Shown in pieces: positions 41,755 through 53,133 of a DNA stretch of 64,000 nt; position 1 is the stretch's first letter; each line of letters begins with the position of its first letter. A program made the translations under genes and the position numbers. The DNA is taken from NCBI GenBank assembly GCA_030374765.1, contig JARGXX010000097.1:62001-126000 (forward strand). Reading direction: 5' to 3'. The DNA is from Agarophyton chilense. Its lineage: Eukaryota; Rhodophyta; Florideophyceae; Gracilariales; Gracilariaceae. Below the pieces are notes generated by a model. It was not told the DNA's origin, made no database searches, and saw nothing but the letters and a program-made list of their open reading frames with translations.

Positions 41755-42366
41755 CAGTGTGGGTACCCCTTCATAGGTCTGTACGCTTGGTCGTGCGTCC
41801 TGTTTCGCTCTACATTTTCGCCCTACACTTTGCCGTCGTCCGCAGAATATCTTTGTCCTTGGATCCCCCTTTGATTATTCCCCCTTTTCCTGGGTTCATC
41901 ACCTTCGTAGGTATTCCCTGAACCACCGTCGTCTTACACCCACGCATCGGTGGCACAAAGGCTCGTTCGATGAGTTATCCCTCTTCACGAGAGCGGGATT
42001 TGAACACCTGCGAGTTATTTCTCCATCTGAGATGGCTCTACATATATTTATTCCTCCATAGTGATTATAGCGCTTTAAATCGTATTGACTTTTTTTTTAA
42101 ACGCTTTAGAGCCCTTTGCACGCGGCTTTGTTCGTCGGCGTGCAAATTAGAAATAATACTAAAAAAAGTTTTGAAACCTCATTTCGGGAGATGTATTGAG
42201 CTTTCACACACATTTGTCTTCGTTACATGCAACCAAAAGCCAAAGGTATTGTATCCGTGGAAATAAGCAGTGGCTTAACATAAGCCATTCACGTTTGCTA
42301 CCCCCTGTCTCGCCTCAAACACTAAAATAAATTTACCCTATTCTACATTGCGTGCGCCAAAACGTA
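41755..42366. other. Right flank of E2, no supported gene
   Basis: No coding frame with a motif. A weak tRNA-like B-box on the minus strand near 41990-42010 was considered and rejected. Sequence turns AT-rich near 42050 towards the Tc1 relic. Confidence 0.4.
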
Positions 42367-43463
42367 CAGTGCGTTTCAAAAATATATCACTTGACAAAAA
42401 CTAAGCCAAAAAGAACATGTCATATACTGTAGAGAATAGTTTACAACAAATGAAAGCCATCAAGTCAAAAACACTAATTCAAAAATATATCATTTACATA
42501 ATCACTAGCTCAAGTTTGGCTCTTTTCAGGCCTCTTACAACTTCTGAACAGACGCAAATAATGAATTTAGTGAGACAGAGTTCGATAACACAAGATATAG
42601 CGCAATCACTGAAGCGCAGCTTAACAAAACCAAATTGTTCATGAAAAAACGTGCTACATACGAAAAAAAGTCTTAAAATTGCCAATATTTGTCATGTGTT
42701 TTAGCATTAACTCGTATAATTAAGTGAACCTTCTGCCACAACACTTTATTTTGCGAAAACAATTCCAAAATTGATAGAAATGTATTTATTTTGAAATTTT
42801 TTATACGGCTAAGGATTAACTGGAAAAGTATGTTTAAGTACCATAAGTGAATAAGTCTTTTTTTAAAAAAGATATTCACACGAACAATTGTGTGAAATAG
42901 TGTTTTCAAAAGGTGTAAATGAAAATGAATGAAATGTTTTTCTGACGATGAAAGACGTCAATGCTCATTGTTTAAATCATAATTTGTCATGGTTTACATT
43001 GCTTTAAGTTTTATTGACATGATCTTAAAAAGAAAAAAGTGTAATGAGGCGATCAGACGAAATATCAGTTGCTGTGTGGGCTGAAATTTTTACAAAAGAA
43101 GCAAATAATATAGCTTTTATGAAATCTTATATTAAATCTGGGAATTATGGTTCGGTTGTAGAAAACTATGTACTGTCTTTTTAGTACTGGATGCACAAAT
43201 AAGGTTTAAATTTTCAGCAAGATAATGCACATGAGCATAAGTATAATTCTATGAAACAGTGGTTTAATAGTCTAAATATGTCGGCTGTGGAATGGCCTGC
43301 TACTGAACTCGCGTTAGAGTAAAAATGATGCAATAAAGGTTTTGTTTTTGAAACAGGATTTTTTCTTGAAAATTTGTTCACACTGATTTTGTTCGCTTTA
43401 CTGTAGCCAAAACGTCGATTTTCGGAAATTTTGGGCGAGGGATATGATTTTGAAACCGCGTCG
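42367..43463 (+). mobile_element. Tc1/mariner relic with terminal inverted repeats
   Basis: The left end reads CAGTGCGTTTCAAAAATATATC after a TA; the right end is its imperfect inverse, GGATATGATTTTGAAAC. Between them a decayed frame retains FQQDNAHEHKYNSMKQWF and AVEWPATE (about 43214-43310), the region of the second catalytic Asp. Stops occur throughout. The same terminal sequence bounds the relic at 50125-51412, so both belong to one family. Confidence 0.75.
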
Positions 43464-44030
43464 AGTGTGATTGTCAAAACTCGCCACGGCGCTCGTCACT
43501 ACTGTATGTCATGCGTGTTGCTGCGTGATGCCTACGGAGGCGAGACGCAAGATATTTGCGCGGCCGGCTGTAAGTCAATTACTAGGCTTTTGCGAAGCGC
43601 CACCAACCAGAGAAGATATTTGCTTCAATCTGGGAATCAGAGTGCAGATTCACGAATGGATGCAAGTCAGGGGTGCGTTCATCTACACTGCATCCAAGCC
43701 GCCGAAGCGTTTCTTTCAAACTAGAGCCACGTAATCTCTCACAATAAAAGCATGCCAAAATTGTGCCAGTCTCATACTACCGCTTATACGCCATCATGAT
43801 TTGTCGCCATTTTCCTTACAATGAGGATGAGCTCGACAGGGGAACAATTCACAATATCGCCCAAGCAAGAGCTTGGAAGCAACTGTTTTCCTCAGCCCGG
43901 CCTCAACCGCTTCGCTTAAAACGTGCTCTATCTTCTCCAGCCCCGTCCAACCGCCCCGAAGCGCGATACGTTCCGTACTTTCATCACCCATTTGGCCACA
44001 TCGTTCGACGCATCACCCGTTGAAGAAACA
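43464..44030. other. Upstream region of the lipoxygenase gene
   Basis: No independent gene accepted; frames at 43431-43734 need TTG starts and have no motif. CGCTTAAAACG near 43912-43921 lies about 115 bp before the lipoxygenase ATG and may act as a TATA-like element. Confidence 0.4.
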
Positions 44031-46085
44031 ATGGCCTTTATCAGCTCGTTCCACACGACGATTGGAAATCGTTTAGCCTTACGCAGCTCTTTCACGTCTC
44101 ATGTTTCCCACCTGCGTCCTGTAACTGCCTCCCCCCACACAAACAAGCGACAATGCTATCCCCAAGTGACGGATGCAACACGTATGCTGTTCGGCATCGG
44201 TCTCTTCTCCGATGCAGAAGTCATTTCCATTCCACAGCATGACAAGGAAAATGCTGCCAAGCGTGCAAGGGAAATTCAAGAGAACCAGGAGGAGTATCAA
44301 TGGAGTTTTGACACCATTGGGGCGACCCCAATGGTCGCCGGTGTTCCGAGGGAAGAGAATCCGCCAATAGGGTGGATCAGTGGCATAGCAAACACCATTT
44401 TCAGGGTTCTTGCCAACAACCTCGCCGTGAAGTATGCCAATTCTAAAGATGATGTCCGCGAACAAACAGGCAAACTATTGTATAGAGTGGGCAGCATCAC
44501 CGCAAGCGTTCTGCAAAAGATTACTTTGGGCAGATTGGATTCCAAAGCAGCCGCAAATCTCCTTGATGACGTGAGTGAGCTATTTGAAGCTGCATTTGAG
44601 ACCGAAGGGAAAGGGGTTAGCTTTGAAGAGTACAAGGATCTCTTCAAAGTGTTCAAACCCGATGCTGTTGCAGCCCAGGACCAGTTTCTGGGAGACGATA
44701 TTTTTGGTTGGTACCGCGTCGCTGGCCCAGATCCAATGCATATCCAGAAGCTCACAGGAGACGTGTCAGAAATGTTTCCCGAACTGACAGATGATATCTT
44801 CCAAGGCGTGAAAGGTTTCAACAACGACAGCCTAAAGGAAGCACAACAGGAGAATCGCCTCTTTTACTTGGATTTCAAAGAATTTGAAGGCCTGCCCACA
44901 GGGAAACTTCCCGACGGTACGCTGAAAGAAGGTTTCCACGTATATGCGCCTACCTCCTTGCTCGCCGTGCCGAAGGAAACCGATGATAGAACGACGGTGC
45001 TTCCGATTGCCATCCGTTGTGGACAAGGAAATGACTATCCCATGTACACGGCCAATTCCGCACATACTGATGGTATTACTTGGTTGGCAGCAAAATGCAC
45101 TGTGCAAGTTGCTGATGCGGTGATGCTTGAGGCACGGTATCACTTGGGGCGAACGCATCTATTGCTGGAAGCATTCATATGTTCTATTCACCGTACACTG
45201 GCGCCCACCCATCCGCTTCTCAAGCTGCTTGCTGTTCACTTTGAGGGAACTCACTTCATTAACTACCTAGGATCTCTCCGTCTGGCCGCCCCCGGGGGTA
45301 CAATTGACGTGATAACTGCGCCTCAAATTGAAACTACCACAAGTCTGTGCATTGATGCCATTCGGCCACCTTTCAAATTCAACGAGTGGATGCCTGACAA
45401 AGAGTTTGAAGCTCGCGGAGTCCTTGATGCGGATCGCCTCAAGTATCCCTTTCGTGATGATGCGCTGAAGATTTGGAAGGCCATCAACGACTGGGTGCAC
45501 GCATACGTAACAGCTTACTATAAGAGTGATGCCGACGTGGTCGGAGACCACGAATTGGCGAACTGGTGTCGGGAGATTGTTGATCCCAACATGGGTGCTC
45601 TGCCTGGTTTTGGAGAAACCGCCGACGGTGAGATTAAGACTATCAAGTACTTGGTTCGATTCGTATCCACGTTGATTTACATCGGTTCTGTGCAACACGC
45701 TGCACTGAACTTTCCGCAGGGAGCTTTCATGCAATTCGTACCTGCGATGCCGATGGCTGGATTCTCACCTGCGCCCACCACAGCGAAACCTTTCAAGTCA
45801 ATCGATCATTGGGTTGAAGAGATGCTTCCGGATTTAACTGTGGCTCAGCGACAACTTAACACGGCGGAGCTACTGGCAGGATTCCAGTGGACATGTCTCG
45901 GAGAGTATGGCCGCTACATATGCTACGCACCTGATGAAGTGCAAGACGCTTTGAAAATATTCAAGGAAGAATTGAGTATCATAGGTGCAGACATTCAGAA
46001 ACGTAATACGGTGGAACGGTTGGTCGGACTGCCGGTGTACGACTTCCTTGTTCCAAAGAACATTCCGCAGTCAACAAACGTGTGA
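44031..46085 (+). CDS. Lipoxygenase
   Basis: Intronless 684-codon gene. The frame is open from 43923, but that codon is GTG; ATG 44031 has a good context (ACAATGG) and is chosen. Lipoxygenases insert O2 into polyunsaturated fatty acids to make hydroperoxides, the entry to oxylipin signalling. All expected metal ligands are visible: His371 and His376 in YHLGRTH, His556 and Asn560 in VQHAALN, and the C-terminal residue Val684 after PQST. The conserved stretch after the first ligands (HPLLKLLAVHFEGTHFIN) and WLAAK upstream support the fold. The N-terminal 100 residues are short compared with plant enzymes and lack an obvious PLAT domain. A terminal Val instead of Ile is known from fungal manganese lipoxygenases, so the metal is an open question. 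There is no clear signal peptide. The gene appears intact between transposon relics. Confidence 0.92.
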   Translation: MAFISSFHTTIGNRLALRSSFTSHVSHLRPVTASPHTNKRQCYPQVTDATRMLFGIGLFSDAEVISIPQHDKENAAKRAREIQENQEEYQWSFDTIGATPMVAGVPREENPPIGWISGIANTIFRVLANNLAVKYANSKDDVREQTGKLLYRVGSITASVLQKITLGRLDSKAAANLLDDVSELFEAAFETEGKGVSFEEYKDLFKVFKPDAVAAQDQFLGDDIFGWYRVAGPDPMHIQKLTGDVSEMFPELTDDIFQGVKGFNNDSLKEAQQENRLFYLDFKEFEGLPTGKLPDGTLKEGFHVYAPTSLLAVPKETDDRTTVLPIAIRCGQGNDYPMYTANSAHTDGITWLAAKCTVQVADAVMLEARYHLGRTHLLLEAFICSIHRTLAPTHPLLKLLAVHFEGTHFINYLGSLRLAAPGGTIDVITAPQIETTTSLCIDAIRPPFKFNEWMPDKEFEARGVLDADRLKYPFRDDALKIWKAINDWVHAYVTAYYKSDADVVGDHELANWCREIVDPNMGALPGFGETADGEIKTIKYLVRFVSTLIYIGSVQHAALNFPQGAFMQFVPAMPMAGFSPAPTTAKPFKSIDHWVEEMLPDLTVAQRQLNTAELLAGFQWTCLGEYGRYICYAPDEVQDALKIFKEELSIIGADIQKRNTVERLVGLPVYDFLVPKNIPQSTNV

Positions 46086-46464
46086 TTTGGGCATGTAATG
46101 TGTACCCTTCGGTACCTACCGTACAGCGAGTCGCAGGACCATGGCCACGTTTCTGAAATTGAACCACAACTGCACCCATTTGGAATGGGTGGAAATGTTG
46201 GAAAATATTTCTAAACAAAAGTAAAAGCGGTATTTCACAACTCCGGAGTCTGTCAAATTATTCTTCATGAAAAGGGCTTTGCGACATTTGCCTTTGTCAC
46301 ACGTTAGAAACCAAAGACTATATATGTTCTGTAGTCCAAAAGCTATTCTATGACATTTGTGTGTAGAATATCTGGAACTGTATCGGAATCTTCCCTACGT
46401 GTTCGGAGCTCGACTGTTCTTGCGAAGAACATGTGCACCGTTTGTCAAGAAGAAAAACGCTCCT
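46086..46464. other. Convergent 3' ends of lipoxygenase and NTR-like genes
   Basis: About 380 bp holding the 3' ends of two convergent genes. AT-rich, no coding frame. Confidence 0.5.
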
Positions 46465-47106
46465 CTATGCAAGAGCAAAGCCACTGCCACATGCATATCG
46501 ATCATCTAAGGTGAACCACTCAGCCGCACATGCCCCGCATTTGTTTTCCACACATTGCTCCGCTTCAGAGCAAGGTCTCTCTGCCTGCTGACACGTTTGA
46601 GAGTCACACTGCTGAGGATATGAGCCGTCGCTACATGTACAAGTACTTCCACAACATATTTCCCGACTGTTCAAAAACTGCACATCGGACGTCGAAAGCG
46701 AGTCGAATCGAGAAACAAAAGAACAAGGTCCAATAGATGCTTCAGAGTCACCATTCACGAAAAGTACGCGAGAACCTCGCAGCGGCGGCGGAGGTGATGA
46801 ATAAAACGCACGGATTGTTGTGCGAGTTACTGTTATAAAGGACGGCGCGTCACATCCTTTGTACACTTCTTGCGTCTTGAAAATCGTAGTGGTTTTCTCA
46901 AATGTCGGAAGTGGAAGGGGGGCGATACCCACGCCTTGTGAGAATTGGCGGTTGACGACCCGATCCAAAAAGATAGGCTTAGCTTTCACCACCCACACTG
47001 AGGAAGGATTGAAGTATGCCTCTCTGAGAGAGATTAGAGCACATGTGAGGCCCTGACATATGGAAATCAAGACTGCGAAGAGAATCGTTGCGTGAAGTAG
47101 CTTCAT
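46465..47106 (-). CDS. Secreted NTR/TIMP-like protein
   Basis: Intronless frame of 213 codons. Residues 1-19 form a signal peptide (MKLLHATILFAVLISICQG). The mature protein begins near a Cys (TCALISLREAY) and continues FNPSSVWVVKAKPI, which resembles the first strand of netrin-type (NTR) domains of TIMPs, where an N-terminal Cys precedes a similar hydrophobic V-V-x-AK strand. Further matches are KTQEVYKGC, the SFITVTR strand, and RVLFVNGD followed by GPCSF. From about residue 150 a Cys-rich tail carries some 13 cysteines (CCGSTCTCSDG, CQQAERPC, CVENKCGACAAEW). In animals NTR domains inhibit metalloproteases or act in matrix proteins; here a protease inhibitor or matrix role is inference. The usual second Cys of C-x-C is missing, so inhibition of the TIMP kind is uncertain. 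Confidence 0.72.
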   Translation of the reverse strand: MKLLHATILFAVLISICQGLTCALISLREAYFNPSSVWVVKAKPIFLDRVVNRQFSQGVGIAPLPLPTFEKTTTIFKTQEVYKGCDAPSFITVTRTTIRAFYSSPPPPLRGSRVLFVNGDSEASIGPCSFVSRFDSLSTSDVQFLNSREICCGSTCTCSDGSYPQQCDSQTCQQAERPCSEAEQCVENKCGACAAEWFTLDDRYACGSGFALA

Positions 47107-47203
47107 TGCTATTTTGCGTTGCCGAACGTGAAGATCGGATCACGGTCGTTAAATAACGAGAATGACACACGTTGAGCTTGTGGAGAACCTCAACATGACA
47201 GAC

Positions 47204-47210
47204 CTTTATA
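47204..47210 (-). promoter_or_regulatory. TATA box of the NTR-like gene
   Basis: TATAAAG on the minus strand, about 98 bp upstream of the ATG at 47106, the same spacing as for the gene at 1555. Confidence 0.6.
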
Positions 47211-47219
47211 AATATCTGG

Positions 47220-48985
47220 CAATCTCGCTGATGGTTGTAGGAAACGAATTTCTTCGTCTAAACGTGTAGAAAGCGTATCAAATGTACAAATTCAGACTCG
47301 TTAAACCCTAAACGTTCGTTTTCTCCACATGAATGGACCACGGAATCTTGAATTGTGGCAAGTACCTTTCGTACAACGAGAACACTTGAGTGGCGTGTGC
47401 ATCATCAGCGAAGTCTAGAGAATTGCTAGAAGTTACCCTTGCCAACTTACGAGCGTCACGCATTACTGTGAACACAGATACGTTTGACAGATAATGTAAA
47501 CAAAGCAAATCACACCAACTACGCGAGTAGACAAAGGCATCCCAATGACCTCCACTCAATAAGTACCTTCAATTACGCAGTTTATGAGGTAATGCACGGT
47601 TCAATGGTATAATTGTCCATGCCATAATTTCCAAACTTTGCGCTCTTATTCTTTTGGCCTTTTACGTGTATGTTTCTATTGTAGTGGTCATTAGGGCATC
47701 TCTATGGGGTAATTCTATATTATTATTTCACTGCACATTCCTACGTCTATCATTGGATCACTGTTATAACCGTTACGTTAGGATAGATTTGCAATACTCT
47801 ACCCGGCGTTTTTTAGTGTCTGGTAATCAATACTTATTCTGGAATTCTTTTACGTATCTTCTGGAACAGATAGCAAGGTTTTTGCAAGTGTCATTTTCAT
47901 CTATGTTTCAGCTTTTGCTAGGACCTATGAAGAGAATTCTGGATAGACGGACGATCTTCCCAAGATTGTAGGGGAGAAGTGACCAAATGGGACACAACTG
48001 TGTTGAGTGCTGCTCGGTCGAGTAGGTCACTGTTTCGGGTTGTTGGCGCCAATAAGTAGCCAATCGTATTGAATGGCTTGGCGATATTATTCAATAGAAT
48101 AAAAAGCGATCTGCGTCTAGCGAGGTCTCCGTTACCGAAATTTTGCCTTCTATTCTATTCAAATAGTATCCAATAGGAATATATTTGTGGAGTAAGAATG
48201 CAATTTTTGTTCAATCACAATAAATTACGAAAGAGCTTGTAGGTTAGACATGTTCTAACTGTTCTATTTCTTTGCCAACAAAGGAAAAAAGAGTTTCATA
48301 TATACCGCAAAAATCCAAATCTCTTGGATACTGTAGAGACAAATAAGAAACACCACCTGTTTGAGTTGTGACCAAGTACTTGCGTAGTGAACGAGACTTT
48401 TTTTGAAAACAACATCATCTACGGAGTTACTTTTTAATGGTTTCTACCGAGATGATTTTAACACCACATAGCTAAACTACACAAATCGAAGACATCAGTT
48501 GATTTGAAGGTTTACTGCTTGGTAATCCATGCCGCGCTGGACTACAATAGAGCTCTTGCGTAAACACTCCTGCATATGCAGTTTCATATTACCTACTCGC
48601 AACACATCGTAGGGTAGCGCGACGTTGGTGACCGAGCAGTTGACCTCCAACTCAACTGACGTCATCAATGTGTTTATTTTATCCATGTCGCGTAAAACTC
48701 ATCATTGTAGACACGTTTTCCAAGTAACTACGTAGATGATACTGTTTATACTAGATGACTGAGAAACTACGCAAATATTCGGTTACCATGCAAAAACCTT
48801 GTAGTTGTAATTAGTCAATATAAACCAACTTAAAAATAGTACAGTAAAACCTCCACTTCTCTAATTCCTCCAAGTTTTCCTTTATTTTGAAAAACAAATA
48901 TTTTTACGCCACCCCTAATCATCAACGCTCTCGATCTTCTCAAAAACGCTTCCAGTGTGCGCCAAGAAGAACTTAATACTTTTCT
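47220..48985. other. AT-rich intergenic, no supported gene
   Basis: Short frames only. CAGTAAAACCTCCACTTCTC at about 48841 looks like a DNA-transposon terminal sequence and could be the left end of the relic that follows, but I could not find its inverse. Confidence 0.4.
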
Positions 48986-48989
48986 TTTG

Positions 48990-50030
48990 ATACCGAATGG
49001 CCTGACTTGATCGAATAAACAAATTCCAACTGTCCCATATTTTATAGTTTTTATGAAAAAAGTGGACCGAGAAGAAAATTAAAAAATGTCTAATTTCTCT
49101 TTTAACTAGTGTAATACTCTTGGGAGCAATATTAGAGAATTCTAGCCTAGTTTTGGAATGTTAGTCGCAGGAAGAAATTGTCTTTTAATCTAAAATTTAA
49201 TGCTTATGGTGTTAACTGTGCTAAAAGACGGAGCTCACTTAGATGTTTTGGGAAAAGTACTTCATGTATTTGGTGCTTCATATGAAAATGGCAAAATAAA
49301 CTTTCAGGAGACATCTACCGAAATATACAATAGTGTTGTGGCTACAGCGGACAGTGACTATGCTTGGCCAAAAATGATTCGAAAGAACTGCACTTTTAGA
49401 AATTTGAAATTTCTGCCATATGCGACGGACGTATCCTTTCTATAAAGTTTCCGACCAGCTGCAAAGATATCTGAGGGTAAGAAATGTTTTAGTAGAAAGC
49501 ACAATCTGCATGGATTGAATGTAGAAATGTTTGCACTACCAAATGATATTGCACTTTGATGCAGTGTATATCATTCACCTTCTGTTGCAGATACAAAGAT
49601 ATATTTGTTTCGGATATTGAATTTCATTCAAACGTTTTGGAAAAACAAGATATTGAATAAATTTTGGTTTCTCATGTTTTTATGCGAAAAAATATCCTAA
49701 TAAATAGGGCGCTGTGGTGGATGAAGAATATCAGGGCACGACGGAATATGTTCGCGCTATTTATTAAACCAAAATAAGAAATTCTATCCATAAATAAAGA
49801 CGAAAAAACTGGTAGAATCTCTGCAAATGGAGTATTTGTTGAAAACAAGTTTTGATATTTTTCTGCTTTGTGGGGTGTTTAATCCAGCAATATCGTTCAT
49901 GAGAGAAATTTATGATGAAATTTTATAGTTTTGCCGTTTTATGACTCGTTCTTATTTTTTTGGAATCCGTGGAGAGATGAAGGCTTGGTTTTTAATATTA
50001 TATACAAATTTTGCTTAAATTTGATAGGTA
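48990..50030 (+). pseudogene. DDE_4 (Harbinger/IS5-like) transposase relic
   Basis: Decayed frame beginning around 49200 (MLMVLTVLKDGAHLDVLGKV). Through stops and shifts it shows KFLPYATDVSFL, then FRPAAKISEGKKCFSRKHNL and HGLNVEMFALPNDIAL, then SVADTKIY and a late GIRGEMKAWF. This order (ATDV with the first catalytic Asp, a basic SGKHK-like stretch, GLKVEV-like strand, SVAD with the second Asp) is that of DDE_4 superfamily transposases seen in oomycetes and algae, as I recall them. Several in-frame stops; not functional. Ends of the element are not resolved. Confidence 0.6.
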
Positions 50031-50124
50031 GAAAGGCTGGTGTAGCTACTTGGTCAGATAATCCGATGGGGGTAGTTTATCGCGCGTTCGCGGATGTAAC
50101 TCATAAGTAGGAGTTTTGCTTCAT

Positions 50125-51412
50125 CAGTGCGTTTCAAAAACATATCCTTTCCTCAACCGGGCAAAAAATGGCGTTTTCTGTACTGTAGAGCGAATTTCTC
50201 ACCGAATAAAACCTTTCCAAGTAAAAAACCTTGTTTCTTAAACATATCCTTTATACAATATAGAGCTCCATTATGACTTGTGTACCGCCTTTATCTCGCC
50301 AAAACTATATGAAAATTATTAAAATGGACCCCAAAGGCATGATCCCAACTTTTATAGCGCAAAAACAAATAAAAATCCCAAAAACAAACAATTATTACAG
50401 AACACTCTGTTTAGTATGAATTCAAGCGATGTCTGAGCCATACCGCATTCTTTCTAACAGAAAACGCGTGTAAGTAAGCTTTATCCGTTCTGTGATACTT
50501 CATCGTGCAAAAATAATTGAAAAAAAACAGTGTTTGAATGTAAAATGTTCTTAAATATGACGCAAATTAAAAATTAAAAATTGATTAAACTATACAACAA
50601 CAAAAGAATCTTCTTTTGAAAACGCACCATAAACGCAAACGTGCGTTGTGTTCCTCAGAAAAGCCTCATTAAAGAAAGAGTATGAAAAAAAGATAATTTT
50701 TTGCACGAAAACTGTAGATATGAACGAACCAGGTTTTTTTAAATTCTATTAGTATGAAAATGGCAAAACAAAGTTGAGTTTTGTAAAAATGTTTTTTGGT
50801 TATAGATTTGAGATGGTTTTAGATGGCATATTGGAAGTAACACTAACTAAAATAGCGTTTTTAAAAGCTTTAATGACTTGGAAACGTTATGATAAAGTGG
50901 TAGAAAGTTTTGTGCTACTTTATTCCTACTTTACGTATGAATTGAATGATGATTTTTAGCAGGATAGTGCGCTTGTAAAACAGTCAAATGTTTAGAAACA
51001 GTACATCAATGGTTTAAATATGACTGATACGGATCTTTCATGACGAATTTCCAATGTTCAGTTTACTGAAAACACCAATGGAGTGCTAGATTAGATGATT
51101 TATGGGCAAATTAGACAGTTCAGTACAGTTTTTTATTCGAAAGTTTGTATCACAAATTACTGGGACAAAATAACGTTTAATTTAATTCATTTTTTTATTT
51201 AATAAATGTTAACACACTCTGTAAGTGTCAGTAGGGTTAAAGAGGCGAAAACAAACTACTGAAAGCGCGCTGTAGAGAATATGGCTGACGAAAGGATATG
51301 TTTTTGAAACAGTTTTTTTACTTGATATTTTTCATGTGTTGTTTTTATTGAGTGTACTGTAGTCGAAAAGGCATTTTACGAAATATTTGTGCAAGGGATA
51401 TGTTTTTGAAAC
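50125..51412 (+). mobile_element. Tc1/mariner relic with doubled terminal repeats
   Basis: Left end CAGTGCGTTTCAAAAACATA at 50125; a second similar left motif starts near 50233. Right ends GGATATGTTTTTGAAAC occur at about 51294-51310 and again at about 51396-51412. The inner part (50774-51040) keeps a decayed transposase: GKTKLSFVKM-like text, WKRYDKVVES, then a QDSALV remnant of the catalytic QQDNA. Two left and two right motifs suggest a nested or compound pair of copies of the family found at 42367-43463. Confidence 0.65.
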
Positions 51413-52924
51413 AGACTTTATATCTAATACAACATTTCAAGGTCCATTTGTTTGCACATCAACTTCGAACTTGTGTGTTGAGAAACTTTTGAATTCAATC
51501 ACTATACCTAAGCCTACAGTCTTGTTGGGGACTATGTGTTGCGTAATCATGCAATGTTTTAGCGTAATATGACAAGAAGCTCAACAGTTACAGAGTTTCA
51601 AAGTTTGTCTCTTCAAGAAACCTCAAGCAGTATCACAATAGTGGTATGTGCGATGAATTGGACTTTTCGAACAGCCTCCTGCTACTTTAACGACTACACT
51701 TGCTACATATCTCTCTCTTTGTTGTAATTACTTTACCCTGGATTTTCACTCCCCTACTTTACCATTCTAATACGACCTTCGGCTTGCGTTGGTGCTTTTC
51801 GAAAGTGGTCTTGAAGAAATTAATGATAACATACTGATTCTCTTTAAAGATTGCCACGAACAGGCACTATTTGATTTCGAACTGTTTCAAATTTTGCAGA
51901 GCTTTTCTGCACTTGTTCAACTCTACGTTTGTAACAAATTCCGTTTACCCGTGACAAAGATGCAGAAGCATTTTTACCATTTCTACTTTGAGAACCTAAG
52001 GGTACCTTCGCTGGAATCCTGCTCGCCTGTTAAATCTTGTTCGTGTTGCGGATTTGGTTACTACACTTGCTGAAAACTGACACTATGTTTAGTCCAAGTC
52101 TGAGACAGTTCCTAACAGCGGGATTGTATCGAGCGGTTGAGAGTGGTGTGTGAGTTTAGCCAGGCACGATCATGAGGGATACGCGGCTGCAGTATGGAAA
52201 CCAGTAATTTTTACTAATTTTTTGGAAAATAAAACTGGCCTCATGGTGGGCCAATCCTCCGGGCGTGTAGACACACTACTGTGGTCAGCTGTTTGCGGCT
52301 CGACGAGCGATGCTTGGGGGCGCAATGACTCTCGACAGCTCGGTGGGCGGTTTTGATTGGAGTGAGGGGTTTTAGGGCCGCATTTGCAGCTCGACTTTGG
52401 TTGTTGTTTAGCAGCCTGTCGTAGCGCGGAGCATGAGTAAGGGTCGATGAACACGACGAAGGCGCCACATGTTTCAGTACGACCAGCCGTGAGACAGAGA
52501 CATTGTCATGGCAATCACTGCAGTTGAGACAATCGCATTTCGTGCGCATCGTAGCAGAAACAGAAACAGCAAGCAAAAGATGAGCAGGCGCGACGTTTGA
52601 CGGTCAGCTTCGTCTCCGTCTCCGCTGCGTAACTATTGCCAGCGTCAAGGCTTGAATTGTTCGCAAGTAGCCATCGAAATGAGCGTGCAGCCCGCGCGCA
52701 TTTGCGCGACATCCATCATCTGCAACGGTTGCACCGTTGGTCGCACATGTCGCGTCACTGAACGCTGCCGCTACTGCGGAATCAGGCGGTTTGCACCAGT
52801 GCAACGGCAACTGCGACGGCTCCACCGCTGTCACGCTACACACACGCTCGAGCCATGCATTGCTACGGGCGCACTTGCGAAAGTGAAATGGTGGTCTTCT
52901 GCGCCGCTGCTCTTCTCTTTGCTT

Positions 52925-52925
<1 letters not shown>
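51413..52925. other. Intergenic, no supported gene
   Basis: Frames of 60-110 codons on both strands overlap and lack motifs; the one at 51789 needs a TTG start. From 52150 the sequence is GC-richer without any domain. No transposon signature seen. Confidence 0.4.

Positions 52926-52955
<30 letters not shown>
52926..52955 (+). repeat. (GA)15 microsatellite
   Basis: Fifteen uninterrupted GA units. Overlapping frames that translate it as Arg-Glu or Ser-Leu runs are artefacts of the repeat. Confidence 0.95.
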
Positions 52956-52959
<4 letters not shown>

Positions 52960-53133
52960 CTCTCATTCATAAAGTGGTTCAGTCGACCAAACGACTGCCA
53001 CCTCGACCCGAGACCACGACACTCATCCCAAATGGCTTGATTCCTTGCAAACAGATCCTGTAAGACATGTGCGGGAGCATGTGTGATGTAAACTGCCCGC
53101 ACCAAACAACACCATACAGACGCTGCTACTAAT

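Noticed and set aside
41960..42055. tRNA-like sequence on the minus strand (B-box-like GTTCAAATCCC)
   Set aside because: T-stem pairing is imperfect, and no matching acceptor stem or D-arm could be built.
43923..44030. N-terminal extension of the lipoxygenase
   Set aside because: The frame opens with GTG, not ATG, and the extension has no targeting-peptide character. ATG 44031 has a better context.
51789..52073. 94-codon plus frame ending in a Cys-rich tail
   Set aside because: Needs a TTG start; no signal peptide or motif.
52604..52972. Frames running through the GA repeat
   Set aside because: Open only because of the dinucleotide repeat (Arg-Glu or Ser-Leu runs).
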